Below are positions 46,382-55,283 of a stretch of DNA of 64,000 bases, one piece after another. Each line of letters begins with the position of its first letter. The stretch's first letter is position 1. The stretch comes from Bacteroides sp. GTDB lineage: Bacteria; Bacteroidota; Bacteroidia; Bacteroidales; Bacteroidaceae. Location of the stretch: NCBI RefSeq assembly GCF_030151085.1, contig NZ_JASLER010000060.1, positions 1 through 64,000 on the forward strand, read 5' to 3'. Below the pieces are notes generated by a model, which worked only from the letters and a program-made list of their open reading frames with translations, was not told the DNA's origin and searched no databases. The position numbers and the translations under genes were made by a program.

Positions 46382-47883
46382 ATCTTTTTTCCCACTGACT
46401 TCGATTCATTATGCAAGCGGTCGAGCGCCGTTACTACATATCGATATTTCGTTTTTCCATTGTCATATGGCAACTTATAAAAACTATCACGAGTAATAGC
46501 TACGATATGAGAAGGATCATCCAAATTCACCTTTTCATTGGCATCGAAACGGTAAATAACGTATTGCACCGCACGATCCATTTCTTCTTTATACTTTGGG
46601 GCCGTCCAGAATAGAATATAGCCATCTGCCGTCCAAACCGGTTTTACTTTACGTACTTTTTCTGGTGCTTTATTATCCATAAAGTCGAAGACAGGGGGAA
46701 TAGCAGGATATTTATGATATTCGGCTATCAGAGCATCCCTATATTTACCAGCATTTTCAACAACTGCACTTGCAGGCCACTGGCAACTACCGCCTATTGT
46801 TTGATATGCACGTTGCAAAGCCATCTTACGAGGAAGTTGATTCATTTTAGGATTAATCGGATCGACATTCTGCACCGTATTCATTACTGATTGACCAATA
46901 AACAAGGGACGGTTTTCTGAATTCTTAGCCCACCACTTCACCAATGTTTCGTAATCGGCAACCGGATGTCCTATTTGCCAATAAATTTGAGGAATATTAT
47001 AATCGATCCAGCCTTCACGCGCCCACAGCAAAACGTCTGCATATAAATCATCATAATTCTGCAAACCTTTAGTTTTACTACCCAGCGGGTCACTGCTCTC
47101 ATTACGATAAATGCCGAATGGAGAAACCCCAAACTTCACCCATGGTTTAATCTCACGTACAGTCTCGTGTATCTTCTTAATCAAAACGTTTACATTACTA
47201 CGACGCCAATCTGCTTTATTGGTAAATCCCCCGCCATAACGAGCAAAGCTGGCATCATCCGGGAAATCTTTTCCTTTGGCAGGATAAGGATAGAAGTAGT
47301 CGTCCATGTGAATGGCATCCACATCATAACGAGATACGATATCGCTCACAACCATACAAATATGACGTCGGCTTTCAGGTAATGCAGGGTCAAAAAACAA
47401 TTGGTCGCCATAAGTAACAAACCATTCGGGATGGATATTGTATATATGAGTAGGAGCTAACTCACTCTTTGAGGTAGTCTTTACACGATAGGGATTAATC
47501 CATGCATGAAACTCCATTCCACGTTTATGACATTCTTCAATCATAAACTGCATAGGGTCCCAATAAGGTTCCGGTACTTTGCCTTGTACTCCTGTAAGAA
47601 AACGGCTCCATGGTTCAAATTGAGAAGCATACAAAGCATCCGCTTCGGGACGCACCTGAAATATTATAGCATTGATACCTGCACCTTGCAAAGAATTCAA
47701 CTGACCAATCAACGTCTTCTTTAATTGCTCAGTAGGTACACCACGAAACTGTCCGTTTACCGACTGAATCCAAGCAGCACGAAATTCACGTTTAGGATAT
47801 GCAGACGCCTTCTGCATTTGCGCAAACATTCCTCCAGCCACTAATGACAGGAGGAATGCACATAAAAGGGATTTTACTCTCAT
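46372..47883 (-). CDS. GHL10 (DUF187) family glycosidase-like protein
   Basis: A 503-aa secreted protein with signal peptide (1-21). The GHL10 barrel runs from FRAAWIQSVNGQFRGVPTEQ through FQVRPEADALYASQFEPWS, HAWINPYRV, DVDAIHMDDYFYPYP and WVKFGVSPFGIYRN to about residue 400. A fibronectin type III-like domain ends it (VKPVWTADGYILFWTAPK, ITRDSFYKLPYDNGKTKYRYVVTA). The family is related to YngK and is thought to cleave glycans of the cell wall or exopolysaccharide. A paralogue lies at 55284. Last repeat copy touches the stop codon. Confidence 0.92.
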   Translation of the reverse strand: MRVKSLLCAFLLSLVAGGMFAQMQKASAYPKREFRAAWIQSVNGQFRGVPTEQLKKTLIGQLNSLQGAGINAIIFQVRPEADALYASQFEPWSRFLTGVQGKVPEPYWDPMQFMIEECHKRGMEFHAWINPYRVKTTSKSELAPTHIYNIHPEWFVTYGDQLFFDPALPESRRHICMVVSDIVSRYDVDAIHMDDYFYPYPAKGKDFPDDASFARYGGGFTNKADWRRSNVNVLIKKIHETVREIKPWVKFGVSPFGIYRNESSDPLGSKTKGLQNYDDLYADVLLWAREGWIDYNIPQIYWQIGHPVADYETLVKWWAKNSENRPLFIGQSVMNTVQNVDPINPKMNQLPRKMALQRAYQTIGGSCQWPASAVVENAGKYRDALIAEYHKYPAIPPVFDFMDNKAPEKVRKVKPVWTADGYILFWTAPKYKEEMDRAVQYVIYRFDANEKVNLDDPSHIVAITRDSFYKLPYDNGKTKYRYVVTALDRLHNESKSVGKKIKL

Positions 47884-47922
47884 TTTCTAGTTATAGTTTT
47901 ACAATATACAAATTATTCATCT

Positions 47923-49872
47923 TCAAGGTTTATCCGACATAGGCCATTCTATCACGAAACGGCATCCATCCTGATAAGTGGAATCCCAATAAACACGTCC
48001 TCCCACCATTTCTGTTATTTCATGAGCGATAGCAAGTCCTAAACCGGAACCTTTTGTGAAAAGGTCTACTTTGAAGAAACGTTCAAAAATATGTTCAGCC
48101 TCTTCCGGTCTAAGTCCAATTCCCGTATCTTCTATCATGATACGCAATATCCGATGTGATTTATCTTCGCTACATGATATACGGATATAACCTTTCTCGG
48201 TAAACTTCACAGCATTATCCAGTAAAGACATCAATACGATCTTCAACCATGAATGTACCGTAAAAATGGTTGAAGTATCCACCATTGGCATGCACTCTAA
48301 TTTAACCTCAGGTTTAAGGACAGAACGCAATTCACCGGCACACTCCCGGATGCATGCATCAATATTTACTACTTCCCTAGGTTTATCTACAGCCAAAGAA
48401 TCCATATCTGCAATGATAAGTATATTCTCCATCAATCCTAACAGATAAATATTGTTACTCTCTACCTGAGCAGCATAATCTATTCTTTCGGGCTCATCAA
48501 GCCCTCCTTCAGACAATAACGTGGAGAAACCCACGATTGAATTCAGCGGAGTACGGATTTCATGTGTGATATGCTGAATAAAAGAACTTTTCACATGGCT
48601 CATTTTATGTACTGCCAAACGTGCGACTTTCAATTTACGATTCATTGAAAGTGTGCGAACATATAGATAGGTGATAATCAACAATAGCAAAAAGATTAAA
48701 CCGCCTGCCACTAACGCTACCACTAATCTTTCACGGCTCAGTTTGGCACTTAATTCAAGCTTTTCCATCTTCAAACGATCCACCTCAAACTGGGCAGTAT
48801 ATTTGCTTAATTTATCATCCAACTCAGCAGTTCGAACAGAATCGTTTACAGTAGCATACAATGAATAGTTCCGGCACGCTGCATGATAATCACCTAATTG
48901 CTCTTGCAATTGGGCTTTCATATAATAATTGTAGGGATAACAAAGTCCTAAAGATTTCTGATAGTTCATAAGAGAATCTACATAGGCGATATTCTCCTTT
49001 AAATCTCCCAATATACGGCAGCACATAATTTTATAACCATACCATGCTTCCAGAGTAGAACTTCCGGGATTTTGCCGATAGTATTTATCGGTTTCCTTGA
49101 TAAAAGGTTCCGCTGCTTCTTTACCTTTATTTGCAAGCAAGCTGATTACACGAAACTCACAGAAACGCAAATGAAGAGAAGGATCTATTGCTATCTTTTT
49201 CCGATTCATCTTATCTTCCAGTTGAGTCAATTTATTAAGATAATTTTCGGCATCAACATATTCACTGCGAGAAAGATGAGTCTGAATAATATTGAGTAGA
49301 ACCACATTGGCATCACGATAATAATCACCTTCCTCGAAGAGTTTCAAAGCATTATTATAGGATTCAATACAAAGCTGCACATTGTTTCCAAAAACACGAT
49401 GGTTATAACCGATACACATTTCGCCGCAAGCCAATCCGTATTTATCTTTTGCATTTTTAGCATCATCATGCAGTTTAGCAGTTTCAGCCATGGCCTCTTC
49501 CTGCATACCTTTCTCCGTCATACGCTGAATATACTGACGCCAAGATGTATAACGTTCTTGGGAGTAGTTGTATTTCTCACACCAATCCATATATTCATAA
49601 GTGTACTTCTGTAGGCTATCGATATCCCCTAATTGATAGTAATGCGAAGTCAGGTTGTTATAGGCATAAACAATCTGCGTCGTATCATTTTGTTGCTTTG
49701 CCAGCTTCATCCATCGAGCATTCACAGCAGGCAATTGTTTTTGCCCCAACATATTTATTGCGCTATCTGCCAGAATTTTCATTTCTCCATGAATATCAGT
49801 AGCTTGCAATACTAAAGGATAAATTCCCAGGATCAGTATTGCAAAAAACAATTTCGCATTATGCTTTATCAT
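47923..49872 (-). CDS. TPR-containing sensor histidine kinase
   Basis: A 649-aa kinase with signal peptide (1-23), periplasmic TPR-like helices (about 30-375), a membrane helix (about 383-405, LVVALVAGGLIFLLLLIITYLYV), HisKA with THEIRTPLNSIVGFS (phospho-acceptor H437) and HATPase (LLDNAVKF, DTGIGL, GSGLGLAIAHE). No receiver domain or neighbouring response regulator is present. It shares design with the kinase at 28826. It is 39 nt upstream of the GHL10 gene, so the two may be co-transcribed. Confidence 0.93.
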   Translation of the reverse strand: MIKHNAKLFFAILILGIYPLVLQATDIHGEMKILADSAINMLGQKQLPAVNARWMKLAKQQNDTTQIVYAYNNLTSHYYQLGDIDSLQKYTYEYMDWCEKYNYSQERYTSWRQYIQRMTEKGMQEEAMAETAKLHDDAKNAKDKYGLACGEMCIGYNHRVFGNNVQLCIESYNNALKLFEEGDYYRDANVVLLNIIQTHLSRSEYVDAENYLNKLTQLEDKMNRKKIAIDPSLHLRFCEFRVISLLANKGKEAAEPFIKETDKYYRQNPGSSTLEAWYGYKIMCCRILGDLKENIAYVDSLMNYQKSLGLCYPYNYYMKAQLQEQLGDYHAACRNYSLYATVNDSVRTAELDDKLSKYTAQFEVDRLKMEKLELSAKLSRERLVVALVAGGLIFLLLLIITYLYVRTLSMNRKLKVARLAVHKMSHVKSSFIQHITHEIRTPLNSIVGFSTLLSEGGLDEPERIDYAAQVESNNIYLLGLMENILIIADMDSLAVDKPREVVNIDACIRECAGELRSVLKPEVKLECMPMVDTSTIFTVHSWLKIVLMSLLDNAVKFTEKGYIRISCSEDKSHRILRIMIEDTGIGLRPEEAEHIFERFFKVDLFTKGSGLGLAIAHEITEMVGGRVYWDSTYQDGCRFVIEWPMSDKP

Positions 49873-49996
49873 GTCCGGATAATTAAATAAGAGTTGAGGC
49901 GAATTTAATGCTTTTATTTAAAGTAATTTAGCAGTCAATTGAAAGTATAACAAATCTTAACCTTGCCAATGTTATGGATTTTTTCGCGGTTGTGGT

Positions 49997-50004
49997 TATC
50001 TTTG
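49997..50004 (+). promoter_or_regulatory. Upstream candidate promoter of uvrA
   Basis: TATCTTTG, a match to TAnnTTTG, in the same sequence setting (GTTATCTTTGCCTC) as the second one 83 nt downstream. Confidence 0.45.
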
Positions 50005-50039
50005 CCTCAAAAGCGAAGATAAGCTGCACCTCGGCATAA

Positions 50040-50059
50040 AAAATGAACGAGTTCATTTT
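50040..50059 (+). promoter_or_regulatory. 20-bp palindrome overlapping the uvrA -33 region
   Basis: AAAATGAAC-GA-GTTCATTTT: two perfect 9-bp arms around a 2-bp centre, ending at the expected -33 position of the promoter whose -7 is at 50080. The position and symmetry fit a repressor operator. Confidence 0.55.
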
Positions 50060-50079
50060 ATTCTGCTCTCGGTTTGCAT

Positions 50080-50087
50080 TATCTTTG
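50080..50087 (+). promoter_or_regulatory. Proximal promoter (-7) of uvrA
   Basis: TATCTTTG matches TAnnTTTG, 29 nt before the uvrA start codon at 50116. Confidence 0.6.
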
Positions 50088-50115
50088 CATCCTAAATCAC
50101 TTAAGTGACCCTGAT

Positions 50116-52893
50116 ATGGCAGAAAATACATCAATTATCATAAAAGGAGCTCGCGTCAACAACTTGAAGAATATCGACGTAGAGATTCCCCGTAATAAGT
50201 TAGTAGTCATCACTGGCTTGTCCGGTTCCGGTAAATCTTCACTTGCGTTCGACACTTTATATGCTGAAGGGCAACGCAGATATGTGGAAAGCCTCAGCAG
50301 TTACGCCCGCCAGTTTTTAGGTCGTATGAGTAAACCGGAGTGCGACTTTATCAAAGGAATTCCACCAGCTATTGCTATCGAACAAAAAGTCAGCAGTCGT
50401 AATCCACGCTCTACAGTAGGAACTTCAACTGAAATATACGAATACCTACGGTTACTTTATGCCCGCGTTGGAAAAACTTTCAGTCCTGTCAGTGGACAAG
50501 AAGTTAAGAAGCACTCGGCGGAAGACATCGTAAAGTGTATGTTGGAATATCCCGAAGGTACAAGGTATACTGTACTCGCTCCGGTCCTATTGCGTGAAGA
50601 TCGTACCATGCAGCAACAGCTGGAGATAGATATGAAGCAGGGCTTCAATCGTCTGGAAGTGAATGGTGAGATGGTGCGTATTGATGAATATAAGCCTAAA
50701 GCTGGTGATACTGTTTTTTTACTAATCGACCGTATGGTGGCTTCTTCGGAAAAAGATTCCATTAGCCGCCTAACCGATTCGGCAGAGACTGCGATGTATG
50801 AAGGCGATGGTTCCTGTCTCCTGCGCTTCTATCAGTCGGATGGCAGTACTTGTCTTTATCGTTTCAGCACTAAATTCGAAGCAGACGGCATTACTTTCGA
50901 AGAGCCCAATGACCAGATGTTCTCTTTCAACTCCCCTATCGGTGCTTGTCCTGAATGCGAAGGTTTTGGTCGTGTTATTGGTATTGACGAGCATTTGGTA
51001 ATACCTAACCGTTCCTTATCAGTATACGATGGAGCCGTAGTTTGTTGGCGGGGTGACAAGATGGGTGAATGGCGTGATATGGTAATACATGGTGCAGAAA
51101 AAGCCGGTCTCCCGATTTTTACTCCCTACTATGAACTGACTGACGAGCAACGCCGCATGCTGTGGGAGGGAACTCCCTATTTTGAAGGAATCAATGCTTT
51201 CTTCAAAATGGTACAAGAGAACCAATACAAGATACAATATCGCGTCATGCTTGCCCGCTATCGTGGCAAAACGCTCTGTCCGAAGTGTCATGGAACCCGT
51301 TTGAAACCGGAAGCCGGCTATGTACGTGTAGGCGGTCATAATATCTCTCAATTGGTTGATTTGCCGATCACTGAGTTAAAACTATTCTTCGACAATCTGA
51401 AACTGGAACAGCATGATGCCGATGTAGCACGTCGCATTTTATTAGAAATAAACAGTCGCATCCAATTCCTGCTAGATGTAGGTTTAGGCTACCTCACCTT
51501 GAACCGCTTAAGTAATTCGCTCTCCGGTGGTGAAAGCCAGCGTATCAATCTTGCTACTTCATTGGGTAGTAGCTTGGTGGGAAGTCTTTATATACTCGAT
51601 GAGCCAAGTATCGGGTTGCATAGTCGCGATACAGATAAACTGATTCACGTACTCCGACAGTTACAACAATTGGGAAATACAGTGGTAGTTGTAGAACATG
51701 ATGAGGAGATAATCCGTGCAGCAGACTATATCATCGATATAGGTCCCAAAGCAGGACGCCTTGGTGGAGAAGTGGTCTATGAGGGCGATATGAACGACCT
51801 GCAAAAAGACAGTAACAGCTACACTGTACGCTATCTGTTAGGTGAAGAAATCATCCCGATACCGGAACATCGCCGTCCATGGAACAATTATATAGAAATA
51901 AAAGGTGCTCGCGAGAATAATCTGAAAGGTGTAAATGTACGTTTCCCACTGAATGTGATGACCGTAGTAACCGGTGTCAGTGGTTCGGGTAAGAGTACAT
52001 TGGTGCGCGACATCTTTTTCCGGGCTCTGAAACGCGAACTGGATGAATGCAGCGAGCGCCCGGGTGAGTTTGTATCTATTAGCGGAGACCTGCAGAATCT
52101 GCGCAATGTAGAATTTGTCGACCAAAACCCGATTGGTAAATCGTCACGTAGTAACCCCGTTACCTATATAAAAGCTTACGATGAAATCCGCAAGCTATGG
52201 GCAGACCAAGCACTTGCCAAACAAATGGGTTATAGTCCCGGTTACTTCAGTTTCAACAGTGAAGGCGGACGATGTGAAGAATGTAAAGGTGAAGGAACCA
52301 TTACTGTAGAGATGCAATTCATGGCTGACTTGGTATTAGAATGTGAATCTTGCCACGGCAAGCGCTTTAAAGCCGATACACTGGAAGTAAAGTTCCATGA
52401 TACCAATATTTTTGACGTACTGGAAATGACAGTAAATCAAGCCGTGGAATTCTTCACCAAACATGGACTGAAGAAAATTGTCAAGAAATTGCAGCCACTA
52501 CAAGATGTCGGTTTAGGTTACATCAAACTAGGACAATCTTCCTCTACCCTTTCGGGCGGTGAAAACCAACGTGTAAAACTAGCATACTACCTCAGCCAGG
52601 AAAAAGCAGATCCTACTCTATTCATCTTCGATGAGCCTACTACAGGTCTGCACTTCCACGACATCAAAAAATTGCTCGAAGCATTCGACGCCTTGATACG
52701 TCGCGGTCACACCATCGTTATCATAGAACACAATCTTGATGTGGTAAAGTGTGCGGATTATGTGATTGATTTGGGACCTGAAGGTGGAGACAAAGGTGGA
52801 AATCTTGTAATATCGGGTACACCGGAAGAAGTGGCTGATTGCGCTGCCAGTTATACCGGGCAATTTCTGAAAGATAAACTGCAAGTAAACTAA
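50116..52893 (+). CDS. uvrA: Excinuclease ABC subunit A
   Basis: I start at 50116 (MAENTSIIIKGARVNNLKN) because the frame upstream (from 50074) overlaps the promoter. The 925-aa protein has two ABC ATPase halves with Walker A GLSGSGKSS and GVSGSGKST, signatures LSGGESQR and LSGGENQR, and zinc-finger cysteines (CPECEGFG, CPKCHGTR, CEECKGEG, CESCHGKR). It recognises damaged DNA in nucleotide excision repair with UvrB. Bacteroides often carry more than one uvrA, so this may be one of several. Confidence 0.97.
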   Translation: MAENTSIIIKGARVNNLKNIDVEIPRNKLVVITGLSGSGKSSLAFDTLYAEGQRRYVESLSSYARQFLGRMSKPECDFIKGIPPAIAIEQKVSSRNPRSTVGTSTEIYEYLRLLYARVGKTFSPVSGQEVKKHSAEDIVKCMLEYPEGTRYTVLAPVLLREDRTMQQQLEIDMKQGFNRLEVNGEMVRIDEYKPKAGDTVFLLIDRMVASSEKDSISRLTDSAETAMYEGDGSCLLRFYQSDGSTCLYRFSTKFEADGITFEEPNDQMFSFNSPIGACPECEGFGRVIGIDEHLVIPNRSLSVYDGAVVCWRGDKMGEWRDMVIHGAEKAGLPIFTPYYELTDEQRRMLWEGTPYFEGINAFFKMVQENQYKIQYRVMLARYRGKTLCPKCHGTRLKPEAGYVRVGGHNISQLVDLPITELKLFFDNLKLEQHDADVARRILLEINSRIQFLLDVGLGYLTLNRLSNSLSGGESQRINLATSLGSSLVGSLYILDEPSIGLHSRDTDKLIHVLRQLQQLGNTVVVVEHDEEIIRAADYIIDIGPKAGRLGGEVVYEGDMNDLQKDSNSYTVRYLLGEEIIPIPEHRRPWNNYIEIKGARENNLKGVNVRFPLNVMTVVTGVSGSGKSTLVRDIFFRALKRELDECSERPGEFVSISGDLQNLRNVEFVDQNPIGKSSRSNPVTYIKAYDEIRKLWADQALAKQMGYSPGYFSFNSEGGRCEECKGEGTITVEMQFMADLVLECESCHGKRFKADTLEVKFHDTNIFDVLEMTVNQAVEFFTKHGLKKIVKKLQPLQDVGLGYIKLGQSSSTLSGGENQRVKLAYYLSQEKADPTLFIFDEPTTGLHFHDIKKLLEAFDALIRRGHTIVIIEHNLDVVKCADYVIDLGPEGGDKGGNLVISGTPEEVADCAASYTGQFLKDKLQVN

Positions 52894-52934
52894 TTATCAT
52901 GACATAATAATTCGTCTCATAAGACAAAATAAAA

Positions 52935-52980
52935 CGTCCCCTATGATGAATAAAATCATCTTAGGGGACGATATAGTAGC
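52935..52980 (-). terminator. Terminator of the beta-barrel gene
   Basis: CGTCCCCTA (52935-52943) pairs with TAGGGGACG (52972-52980), with an inner GATG/CATC stem. On the minus strand it is followed by TTTTATTTTG. It also lies downstream of uvrA. Confidence 0.8.
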
Positions 52981-52988
52981 TAAATTTA

Positions 52989-53474
52989 TTAGAAATACAA
53001 GCCGAATCCGACCTTTAGGCCAAACTTGGAACGGTCGTCATTTACATTCCAGTAAGCAGCAGGTTCAATAGTTACTGTACGGGTAATGAAAAAAGCATAA
53101 CCTGCCTCCAAGCCAAATGATACCTTCGTATCATCACTGCCACTCCAGTCCCAACGATCTAAATTCACATCAGCACCAAGATATACACCTATCTTGTTGA
53201 AATAATAACGTCCACCGACACCGAGAGTATAGACATCAATATCAGAACCACCGGCATTCCAAGAAGCACCGGCATTTACCAACAGTGCAACGTTGTCCAG
53301 CAAGAATGCACCACCTTTAGCCTCAAGGCCAAAACTCGTCTTGTCAGTTCCTGTGTCATGTGATAGTTCTAAACCTGTGATTGACGGATTTACAATCCAT
53401 TTTCCTTTTTCAAACTGTGCCTGAGCTGCTACTGTGACAACGATCAAGCAAACGAATAATGCAAGTTTTTTCAT
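52989..53474 (-). CDS. Small outer-membrane beta-barrel protein
   Basis: A 161-aa protein with signal peptide (MKKLALFVCLIVVTVAAQAQ) and about eight amphipathic beta-strands (alternating hydrophobic and polar, as in SFGLEAKGGAFLLDN, VGGRYYFNKIGVYLGADVNL, GLEAGYAFFI), ending KVGFGLYF with a terminal Phe typical of outer-membrane barrels. It resembles the OmpX/PorT-like group. It follows the 73-aa membrane protein by 21 nt and may be in the cstA transcript. Function is unknown. Confidence 0.85.
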   Translation of the reverse strand: MKKLALFVCLIVVTVAAQAQFEKGKWIVNPSITGLELSHDTGTDKTSFGLEAKGGAFLLDNVALLVNAGASWNAGGSDIDVYTLGVGGRYYFNKIGVYLGADVNLDRWDWSGSDDTKVSFGLEAGYAFFITRTVTIEPAAYWNVNDDRSKFGLKVGFGLYF

Positions 53475-53495
53475 CTTGTTTGGTTTTTGAGTAAA

Positions 53496-53717
53496 TTAAT
53501 GTAGTTTATTATCTTCTTCACGCCGTTTCCTCTGTAGCTCTTCCTTCTTACGAAGAACCAGCCACAACACTAAAACAATAATATAGGAAACAGCAACGGT
53601 AACATACTTTTCTGTATTACTGATTTCTGTATTACGGGGCAAGAAATATGCCGCAGTTGCAGTAACATAAATAAGTAAGGCCAAAGTTAAGCCGGTAGAT
53701 TTTTTAAATTTTTTCAT
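53496..53717 (-). CDS. Small two-helix membrane protein coupled to cstA
   Basis: Start ATG at 53717, overlapping the cstA stop by one base (TAATG), which implies translational coupling. The 73-aa product has two membrane helices (TGLTLALLIYVTATAAYFL and VTVAVSYIIVLVLWLVL) and a charged C-terminus (RKKEELQRKRREEDNK). No named family recognised. It may play the part that the small YbdD protein plays beside E. coli cstA, though the sequence is not like YbdD. Confidence 0.75.
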   Translation of the reverse strand: MKKFKKSTGLTLALLIYVTATAAYFLPRNTEISNTEKYVTVAVSYIIVLVLWLVLRKKEELQRKRREEDNKLH

Positions 53718-55147
53718 TACCAAAGTTTTTTAGTCGTCTTAAAATACCAGATATTAAACCAGATGGCTGCTATTACCACAGCCAGAATACCAATAATTCC
53801 GGATGCCTGCGGCTTAACCCCAAATCCTTCAGGTGCCACGCAGATATACGTAGTACATACTGCCGTCATAAATAGTGCGGGAAGATAAGTAACATAAAAA
53901 ATATGTCCCTTTTTCTCACGCACCAAATAAACAGTAATTGCCCATAAAGTAAAAACAGCCAATGTCTGGTTGGTCCATGCAAAGTAACGCCAGATCATAT
54001 CGAAACCATCCTTATCACGCATGCTGTAAAGCAAAAGTGCAATCGCTACAACAAACATAGGAATACATATATATAAACGACGGCACATAGACTTTTGTTC
54101 CAATCCCAAGAAATCTGCTACTATAAGACGAGCTGAACGGAAAGCCGTATCGCCACTGGTGATTGGGGCCGCAATCACCCCAAGAATAGCCAGTACACCT
54201 CCTACAGTTCCCAGCCAATTTTTAGTGATAGCATCTACTACAACGGCGGCATTCGTCTCGCCCATTCCGTTTTCATGAAAGAAGTATGTAGCGGCAGCAG
54301 CCCATATCAAAGCAACAATACCTTCGGTGATCATCGCCCCATAAAATACCGGACGGCCATGACGCTCGCTTGTCATACAACGTGCCATAAGCGGACTTTG
54401 TGTAGCATGAAAACCACTAATTGCTCCGCAGGCAATACTGACAAACATAATTGGGAAGATAGGCAGTAAAGCAGCATTAGGGTGTGTATTCTGTATACCC
54501 TCCCAAATTTCGGGCAAAACAGGATGGTGTACATAAAGCATTACCAAAATTCCCACAGCCATAAATAGTAAAGCTACAGCAAAAAGTGGATATATCTTAC
54601 CTATAATCTTATCAACAGGTAGTAAAGTAGCCAATATATAATAAGCAAAAACAACAATAATCCAGAAAGTAGTATCCAGATGTTCAGGCGTCAGTTTTGC
54701 CAATAGCCCTGCGGGGCCAGCTACAAACACAGCTCCTACCAATATCATCAGGATTACTGTAAAGCCACGCATTACTTGTTTGGTGGTCAATCCCAGATAA
54801 CGCCCGATGATTTCCGGGAGGCTTTCACCACCATAACGCAAAGAAAGCATACCGGCAAAATAATCATGTACCGCACCGGCAAAAATACTTCCAAATACAA
54901 TCCATAGATAAGAGGCAGTACCGAATTTGGCTCCCATAATAGCCCCAAAGATTGGTCCCAAGCCAGCAATATTGAGGAATTGAATCATAAAAATTTTCCA
55001 CGTAGGCAAAGGAATATAGTCAACCCCATCAGTTTTTGTCAAAGCGGGAGTCTTTCGGTCATCCGGACCGAATATGCGCTCAATAAAACGTCCATAAACA
55101 AAATAACCCACAATCAATGTCAACAAACAAAGTGTAAATGTAATCAT
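53717..55147 (-). CDS. cstA: Carbon starvation protein A family transporter
   Basis: A 476-aa inner-membrane protein with about 13 hydrophobic helices. It shows the CstA signatures (DGVDYIPLPTWKIFMIQFLNIAGLGPIFGAIMGA, GSIFAGAVHDYFAGMLSLRYGG, SGDTAFRSARLIVADFL). It is shorter than E. coli CstA (about 700 aa), as is usual for the Bacteroides form. CstA/BtsT proteins take up pyruvate or peptides. A canonical promoter lies 25 nt upstream. It is followed without gap by a small membrane protein gene. Confidence 0.95.
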   Translation of the reverse strand: MITFTLCLLTLIVGYFVYGRFIERIFGPDDRKTPALTKTDGVDYIPLPTWKIFMIQFLNIAGLGPIFGAIMGAKFGTASYLWIVFGSIFAGAVHDYFAGMLSLRYGGESLPEIIGRYLGLTTKQVMRGFTVILMILVGAVFVAGPAGLLAKLTPEHLDTTFWIIVVFAYYILATLLPVDKIIGKIYPLFAVALLFMAVGILVMLYVHHPVLPEIWEGIQNTHPNAALLPIFPIMFVSIACGAISGFHATQSPLMARCMTSERHGRPVFYGAMITEGIVALIWAAAATYFFHENGMGETNAAVVVDAITKNWLGTVGGVLAILGVIAAPITSGDTAFRSARLIVADFLGLEQKSMCRRLYICIPMFVVAIALLLYSMRDKDGFDMIWRYFAWTNQTLAVFTLWAITVYLVREKKGHIFYVTYLPALFMTAVCTTYICVAPEGFGVKPQASGIIGILAVVIAAIWFNIWYFKTTKKLW

Positions 55148-55171
55148 GACGTGTTAATCTTTTTAAGTATG

Positions 55172-55204
55172 CAAATGTAATAGTTTCTATCTAAACTCCA
55201 CAAA
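55172..55204 (-). promoter_or_regulatory. Promoter of cstA
   Basis: On the minus strand, TTTG (55201-55204), 21-nt spacer, TACATTTG (55172-55179). This matches the Bacteroides consensus and leaves a short leader before the ATG at 55147. Confidence 0.7.
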
Positions 55205-55222
55205 TTTATCAGGTGTTTTGCT

Positions 55223-55230
55223 TATCTTCG
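55223..55230 (+). promoter_or_regulatory. Candidate promoter of the GHL10 gene at 55284
   Basis: TATCTTCG, one base from TAnnTTTG, 53 nt before the start codon. It is divergent from the cstA promoter. Confidence 0.45.
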
Positions 55231-55283
55231 CCCCAATTTAGTTAAGTTCAGCTTCGCTAAAAGTTGAAAACGGAAAATTTTAT

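Noticed and set aside
50074..50115. Upstream start for UvrA
   Set aside because: It would overlap the -7 element at 50080-50087. The homologous start MAENTSI at 50116 fits the family.
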